64,000 bases of DNA from Rhodopseudomonas sp. P2A-2r (GTDB lineage Bacteria; Pseudomonadota; Alphaproteobacteria; Rhizobiales; Xanthobacteraceae), in the NCBI RefSeq assembly GCF_026015985.1, contig NZ_CP110389.1, positions 3,752,001 to 3,816,000 on the forward strand, written 5' to 3'. The notes under the pieces were generated by a model. It made no database searches and was not told the DNA's origin. It saw nothing but the letters and a program-made list of their open reading frames with translations. This document shows positions 59,761 through 64,000 of the stretch, one piece after another. Within the stretch, counting starts at the first letter, position 1; each line of letters begins with the position of its first letter. The position numbers were made by a program, and so were the translations under genes.

Positions 59761-60140
59761 TGGCCCGCCGAGCACCACGCCTCCAATCCTGCGGCTGCAT
59801 CACCAGCGGTGCGCCGTGCCCGCACCAGCATGCCCGCAAGGCCGCCTTTGAGCAGCGCCGCCCCTCCGCCAGAGCACGTGGGTATGATAGCCGCTGGGAC
59901 AAGGCGCGTACCGGCTTCCTCCTATCGCACCCGACATGCGTGATGGTCGTGGCCACTGGCCAGCGCTGCGGCCAGCCTGCCAGCGTCGTCGACCACATTA
60001 TCCCGCATCGTGGTGATCGCGCGCGGTTCTGGGATCGGACGAACTGGCAGCCCCTCTGCACCCACTGCCATGCCAGCAGGAAGCAATCAGCGGAGCAACA
60101 GACGGGCCTTCGCAGGTCCGCCTGTCAGTTCGAAAAGTGA
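59757..60140 (+). CDS. HNH endonuclease (phage packaging type)
   Basis: 127 residues, start overlapping the connector stop. The HNH site is VVDHIIPHRGDRARFWDRTN followed by WQPLCTHCHASRK. Phage HNH proteins next to terminase assist DNA cleavage in packaging. The first cysteines (CGCITSGAPCPHQH) fit a zinc site. Confidence 0.88.
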   Translation: MMARRAPRLQSCGCITSGAPCPHQHARKAAFEQRRPSARARGYDSRWDKARTGFLLSHPTCVMVVATGQRCGQPASVVDHIIPHRGDRARFWDRTNWQPLCTHCHASRKQSAEQQTGLRRSACQFEK

Positions 60141-60151
60141 CAAATCAAAGG

Positions 60152-60229
60152 TTAGATATGCGCGAGCAATATCGCCACGATCGTCAGCAGGGCTGCCGCA
60201 ATATGCAGCCACTCAGTAACGCTGATCAT
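60152..60229 (-). CDS. possible 25-residue membrane peptide, antisense in the phage module
   Basis: ATG 60229 with GAGAGGA about 8 bp upstream: MISVTEWLHIAAALLTIVAI then LLAHI, a single helix. Layout resembles small hydrophobic toxin or holin-like peptides. The surrounding 60141-60504 stretch has no other supported gene. Confidence 0.35.
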   Translation of the reverse strand: MISVTEWLHIAAALLTIVAILLAHI

Positions 60230-60504
60230 TCTCAGGTCCTCTCATTCGGTGAGGTACCTGGTCCCGAGCCCGCGCAAAATGTGCACGGGTTCACGTCTAA
60301 GAATCATCATGTAGTCGGGACCTCCAAGCCAACGCCTGGAAGCACCATCCCAGCATTGGCAGGGACAGGTACTCATATAGGAGCGGGATCAACTGTCGCA
60401 AGCCGGGGGGTGGTCGGAACTTTGGCCGAGGGGGCCGGGACCGCCCTGGGTCAGCAACGCAACATTTTCTCAGATTTTTCCTCCCCGGAAAAAGGCGCAA
60501 ATTC

Positions 60505-60897
60505 ATGACGGCAAAAGTGCTCAAACTGGTGCCGTCGGCGGTGGCGGGCACGGCCGCGGCAGCGCCGAAAGGCCTTACGAAACCGGCGCGCGCGGAGTGG
60601 TCGCGCCTGGCGCCGCTGCTGCGCGCCAAGGGCACGTTGACCGCCGAGAACGAGCCGCTGCTTATCGCCTACGTCAACGCGCTGGCGCTGATCGCCGAAT
60701 GCGACAGGGAACTCGGCAAAGGCAAGCTCCTTATCAAAAGCGCCGGCGGCACCATGCGGCCTCACCCGCTGCTCGGCGCCCGCAACAAGGCCGCGCAGAA
60801 CGCGCTGCAGTTCGCCAAACGGCTCGGCATCGTCGGCGACGGCAAGGCTCCTCCGGCCGCGGGAGGGACCGATGCTTGGACCGACATGGATCTTTGA
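60505..60897 (+). CDS. phage terminase small subunit (P27 family)
   Basis: 130 residues. PKGLTKPARAEWSRLAPLLR, then TLTAENEPLLIAYVNALALI and GTMRPHPLLGARNKAAQNAL are the P27-type helices. The stop lies inside the terL start region. Recognises phage DNA for packaging. Confidence 0.88.
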   Translation: MTAKVLKLVPSAVAGTAAAAPKGLTKPARAEWSRLAPLLRAKGTLTAENEPLLIAYVNALALIAECDRELGKGKLLIKSAGGTMRPHPLLGARNKAAQNALQFAKRLGIVGDGKAPPAAGGTDAWTDMDL

Positions 60898-62460
60898 CGG
60901 CTCGCAGATCGCGGATCCGGCCGGCCGCGGGCAGCGCGCCGTCGATTTCCTCCGGCTGCTGAAGCACCCGAAATCGCCGTTGCCCGATCAGGCCTTCCAG
61001 CTGGACCCGCCTTTCGAGCGCATCGTCCGGGCAATCTACGGGCCGACGGACGACCATGGTGCCCGCCTGGTCCGCGTTGTCTATCTGCAGGTCGGCAAGG
61101 GCAGCCGGAAAACGTCGCTCGCCGCGGCCCTGGCGCTGCTCCATACCTACGGACCCGAGCGACTGCCGCGTGGCGCCAACTACGTCGCCGCCGCGAACAA
61201 GGGCCAGGCCCGCGTCGCCTTCGAGGAGGCGCTCGGCATCGTGGAATCGATCCCGCAACTCGCCGGCGCGTCCCGCCCGGTCGACAGCAAAAACCGGTTG
61301 ATCCATCCGAGATCGGGATCGTTTTTCGAGGCGCTGTCGTCCGAAGGAAGGAACGCTCACGCCCGGACGCCGATGTTCATCCTCGTCGACGAGCTCTGGG
61401 CCCACGCGAAAGCTGATCTCTGGCAAGCGCTGCGCACCGGCGCCACCAAGGCGCCGGGTTCGCTGCTGATCGTCGCCACCACGGCCGGCCGCGGCAACGA
61501 GTCGCCGGACTATCCTATTTTCGAGTACGGCAAAAGGTGCAATCCGGCGAGATCGTCGACCCGCACTTCCTGCCGATCATCTTCGAGGCCGACCCTTCCG
61601 ACACATGGGATGACGAGGCGACCTGGGCAAAGGTGCTGCCCGGCCTGCCGTACGGCTATCCCGATCTCCCGTCGATGCGCCAGCTTGCGCGTGAAGCCAA
61701 GGAACGGCCCGGCGATCGCGCCGCGTTTGAGCAGTTCTTCCTCGGTCGTCGGCAGGACAATTCGCTCAGCCCGTTCGTCCAGATGGCAGTCTTCGATGAA
61801 GGCCGCACCGAGATTGACATCGATGCGCTGGCCGGCCGCGAATGCTGGGTCGCGGGCGACATGGCCAGCACCACCGACCTTGCGGCCATCGTGGCATGCT
61901 TCAAGGACGGTGACGATTTAATCGTGAAGTGCTGGGCCTTCGTGCCGGCCGACAACCTGCAGGCCCGTGCCGATCGCGACGGCGTACAGTATCCCCGCTG
62001 GGCGAAGGAAGGCTGGCTCATCCCGACGCCGGGCAATGTGATCGATTATCGAGTGATCGAGCAGCATGTTCGCGACCTCTGCGACAAATACGATGTTCGC
62101 GAGATCGTCTTCGACCCCGCCTATTCGGCCGCTGTGCTGTCTCCGCTCGTCGAGGACGGAATGCCCGCCATCACCATGCAGCAGGGTTGGAAAACACAGT
62201 CGCCAGCGCTGAACGATCTGGAGCGGGCCATCACCGGCCGGCGTCTGAAATGGGACTCGCCGATCCTCCGATGGTGCATGGAAAACGTCGCCATTCACAC
62301 CGACACTGCCGGCAATCGCCTCATGCATAAAGGCAAGTCGAAAGACCGAATCGATCTCGCCGTCGCGTTGTGGATGGCCATTTCGCGCGCATCGGCCGGC
62401 GACGCCGGCGTCTCCATCTATTCTTCAGACGCGCGGCCCGACGGGCTACTGTTCGTTTAA
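60872..62460 (+). pseudogene. phage terminase large subunit, one frameshift
   Basis: ATG 60872. VYLQVGKGSRKTSLAAALAL contains the Walker A-like motif, FILVDELW the Walker B, and LLIVATTAG the coupling motif. Near 61535 a base seems missing from an A-run (CAAAAGG), where the frame moves to VQSGEIVDPHFLPIIFEADP. The nuclease half follows with WVAGDMASTTDLAAIVACF and VFDPAYSAAVLSPL to 62460. Joined length about 530 residues, normal. Packaging motor of the prophage. Confidence 0.85.
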
Positions 62461-62470
62461 GGAGCCAGTT

Positions 62471-62851
62471 ATGTCAGGCCCAATTGCCCGTCTCGACGCT
62501 TCGCTCATGAAGAAGGGCGAGGATGTTGTGCTGCGTCGCTCGATCAGCGGCGTATCAAAAGCCGTGACGGTTCGAGCGCACGTCAGAAATTTCCACCTGA
62601 GCGCGTCGGACATCGTGACCGGAATTTCGAAGGTGCCGTTCATCGTTATCCTGTCGCTAACACAGATCCGCGCCGCCGGCTGGCCGCAGGGTGCGCCGGC
62701 ACCGGCAGCACCGCCGTTCAACGTCGATTCCGCCATCCCGGTAGTCGGAGACACATTGGTGATCAAGGGCGCGGTCCGAACCGTGAAGGCGGTCGACCCG
62801 CGGGCAGTCAACGGTATAGTGGTGCGAGTCCATATGATCGTCGAGGGCTGA
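62471..62851 (+). CDS. phage head-tail joining/hypothetical structural protein
   Basis: 126 residues (MSGPIARLDASLMKKGEDVV). VTVRAHVRNFHLSASDIVTG and TLVIKGAVRTVKAVDPRAVN are consistent with a head-closure-type protein of tailed phages. 10 bp after terL. Confidence 0.62.
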   Translation: MSGPIARLDASLMKKGEDVVLRRSISGVSKAVTVRAHVRNFHLSASDIVTGISKVPFIVILSLTQIRAAGWPQGAPAPAAPPFNVDSAIPVVGDTLVIKGAVRTVKAVDPRAVNGIVVRVHMIVEG

Positions 62852-62855
62852 CGCC

Positions 62856-62957
62856 GTGGCGCGGATTTCGACCTTTGCAAAGGATCTGCGGCTGGCCACC
62901 GCCGGCATTTCACCTGAGGCCATCGCGCCGGCTCTCGCCGCGTTCGCGCGGAGTGAG
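62856..62957 (+). pseudogene. phage structural gene, N-terminal fragment cut by IS5
   Basis: GTG 62856: MARISTFAKDLRLATAGISP then EAIAPALAAFARSE, the start of a common phage tail-completion type protein. After about 62957 the sequence is antisense IS5. The rest of the gene is not in the window. Confidence 0.6.
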
Positions 62958-63190
62958 CCACATGCCAGCCATCCGCCAATGAACAAACCGGTTGTCGCAG
63001 GTTGTGTAAGGCCCAAAGTTCTCCGGCAGATCGCGCCATGGCGCTCTCGACCGCAATATCCAGAAGATGCCGTTGAGGATCCGCCGGTCGTCCACCCTTG
63101 GCGCGCCACGCGGCTTTTCCGGAAGGAACGGCCTGATGGCAGTCCACAAATAGTCCGTGAGTTCGTATCTCGTGATTCGAGGCCCGCTTC
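62958..63190 (-). pseudogene. IS5 family transposase, N-terminal fragment
   Basis: Minus strand reads TRYELTDYLWTAIRPFLPEK then PRGAPRVDDRRILNGIFWIL, RSRAPWRDLPENFGPYTTCD and NRFVHWRMAGMW, the conserved N-terminus of IS5-type transposases. It ends abruptly at about 62958 against phage DNA. The expected start codon position has ATC in place of ATG. Non-functional. Confidence 0.78.
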
Positions 63191-63314
63191 GGGAGCTTGA
63201 ATCATGTCTATCTTGGTGCTCGCAACACGAAACGGAAGGTCCGAAATGGGTCGGATAGCGAACATGCCGCTGACATGTTAAATGCGACGCGAATGACCCA
63301 TAGCTGACCTACCC

Positions 63315-63944
63315 TTAATCTTGAATCTTTTTCAGCATCATCTCGGCGTCGCCTCGGACTCCCGCAGCTCGAATTTCAAATGGTGATCCGTTCACATTCT
63401 CGTTGATGAGCGAGACGAACTCCCCTAGGTCTTCCCAGAATTGATGCCATTGCGGCCACGTCGCCGCTCCTATCGGTTCACCGGCCATTATGGTATCAAG
63501 GTCTGCGTGAGCAGTCAGTTTGTTTCGCGCTTCTATGATGCGTTCCCGATGTTCTTCCAAACTGGCCTGGAGTTCGGTGAGCCGCTGATGCAGAGGCTCA
63601 AACCTGCTCAACAGATTTGTGAAAAACCCCACGGTGAGGTTTTTATTGCCGAACTTGTCGATCCAAGGATCAGTGACGCGGCAGGCTGACGAAATTGTAA
63701 ATTCGTTATAAACCTGCGCCAAATCTTCGAAGAGCCTAGGAGCGACGGCCTCCATCGCTGCGTATTCCGCGTCAGTGCCCTCCCTGAACATCCGATGATA
63801 GTACTCGAACACGGACCGTATGTAGACGCAGTGCTCGGCAAAGAGTCTGATCTCATCACGCGAGACCCACAACCGCTTGAGACGACAGTCGTCGTGCTTG
63901 ACGATATTCTTGCTTAAGTAACCGCCGAACATCTGGGCGGTCAC
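63315..63944 (-). CDS. HEPN domain protein, AbiU2-like
   Basis: 209 residues. The motif EARNKLTAHADLD gives R140-x5-H146, the HEPN RNase motif, after a long helical region (LSRFEPLHQRLTELQASLEE). Overall layout matches AbiU2-type HEPN proteins linked to abortive infection, though the C-terminal ATPW segment is its own. It is located just beyond the prophage/IS5 scar and is AT-richer than the chromosome. Confidence 0.6.
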   Translation of the reverse strand: MTAQMFGGYLSKNIVKHDDCRLKRLWVSRDEIRLFAEHCVYIRSVFEYYHRMFREGTDAEYAAMEAVAPRLFEDLAQVYNEFTISSACRVTDPWIDKFGNKNLTVGFFTNLLSRFEPLHQRLTELQASLEEHRERIIEARNKLTAHADLDTIMAGEPIGAATWPQWHQFWEDLGEFVSLINENVNGSPFEIRAAGVRGDAEMMLKKIQD

Positions 63945-64000
63945 TAGATCAGTAAATACGAGATCGATGCCAATCGTCCGACTCCGGAATCCACCAAAAG

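Noticed and set aside
62900..63300. Prophage attachment site or tRNA at the right prophage border
   Set aside because: No tRNA-like fold or duplicated core seen; the border is an IS5 fragment.

Overview
The window looks like chromosome of an alphaproteobacterium of the Bradyrhizobium/Rhodopseudomonas/Afipia group. This is inferred from high GC, the kdp cluster layout, the many short Bradyrhizobium-type hypothetical proteins, the TAT-exported ABC binding protein and the NrsF/ECF and DUF1127-type genes. No rRNA or tRNA gene was recognised.

Layout. (1) 1-2.8 kb, minus strand: the start of a DsbD/ScsB-like disulfide reductase that runs off the left edge, an L,D-transpeptidase lipoprotein and a NIPSNAP protein. 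(2) 2.9-12.9 kb, plus strand: a TetR regulator, a complete sugar-type ABC importer (binding protein, two permeases, ATPase), a three-subunit molybdenum hydroxylase and a 3-hydroxyisobutyrate-dehydrogenase-type reductase. This reads as one catabolic operon of unknown substrate; several of its genes carry single-base frameshifts. (3) 14.2-19.1 kb: a compact island with a small basic protein, an ECF-type sigma factor fused to a ParA/MinD-like domain with a degenerate P-loop, an unknown protein, and a soluble FtsH-like AAA+/M41 protease. This is the best candidate for an undescribed system. (4) 19.5-22.4 kb: a truncated ISL3 transposase against a DUF1259 gene remnant, then a DUF1127-MFS pair. (5) 22.6-31.1 kb: a copper/silver-type island on both strands, with CusA, CusB, a FixH-like protein and a Cys-rich protein on minus, and NrsF, a Spy-like Met-rich protein, DUF2933 and a methyltransferase on plus. 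Its centre is a deletion scar that fuses the stumps of a CsoR-type repressor and an ECF sigma factor. An intact IS66 element with an 8-bp target duplication interrupts the last plus-strand gene. (6) 33.8-39.8 kb: a mosaic of small hypothetical genes, a phage tape-measure remnant, a broken acyltransferase and an AbiJ-NTD4-like gene. (7) 39.9-50.4 kb: potassium/magnesium homeostasis, with CorA, a PtsN-type protein and kdpFABCDE preceded by a second tiny membrane peptide. (8) 50.6-53.7 kb: small genes, a DapA-family protein lacking the canonical catalytic residues, and dispersed inverted repeats. (9) 54.1-57.6 kb: an IS3 orfA stump and a large membrane protein joining a patatin-like domain to a GH19/lysozyme-like domain. 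(10) 57.9-64 kb: a degraded, rearranged prophage head/packaging module cut by an IS5 fragment, then a HEPN (AbiU2-like) gene.

Single-base indels break otherwise well-conserved genes at about fourteen places, while kdp, IS66, the sigma/protease island and the patatin gene are clean. Either the accessory genes are decaying or the assembly carries indel errors; the sequence alone cannot decide.
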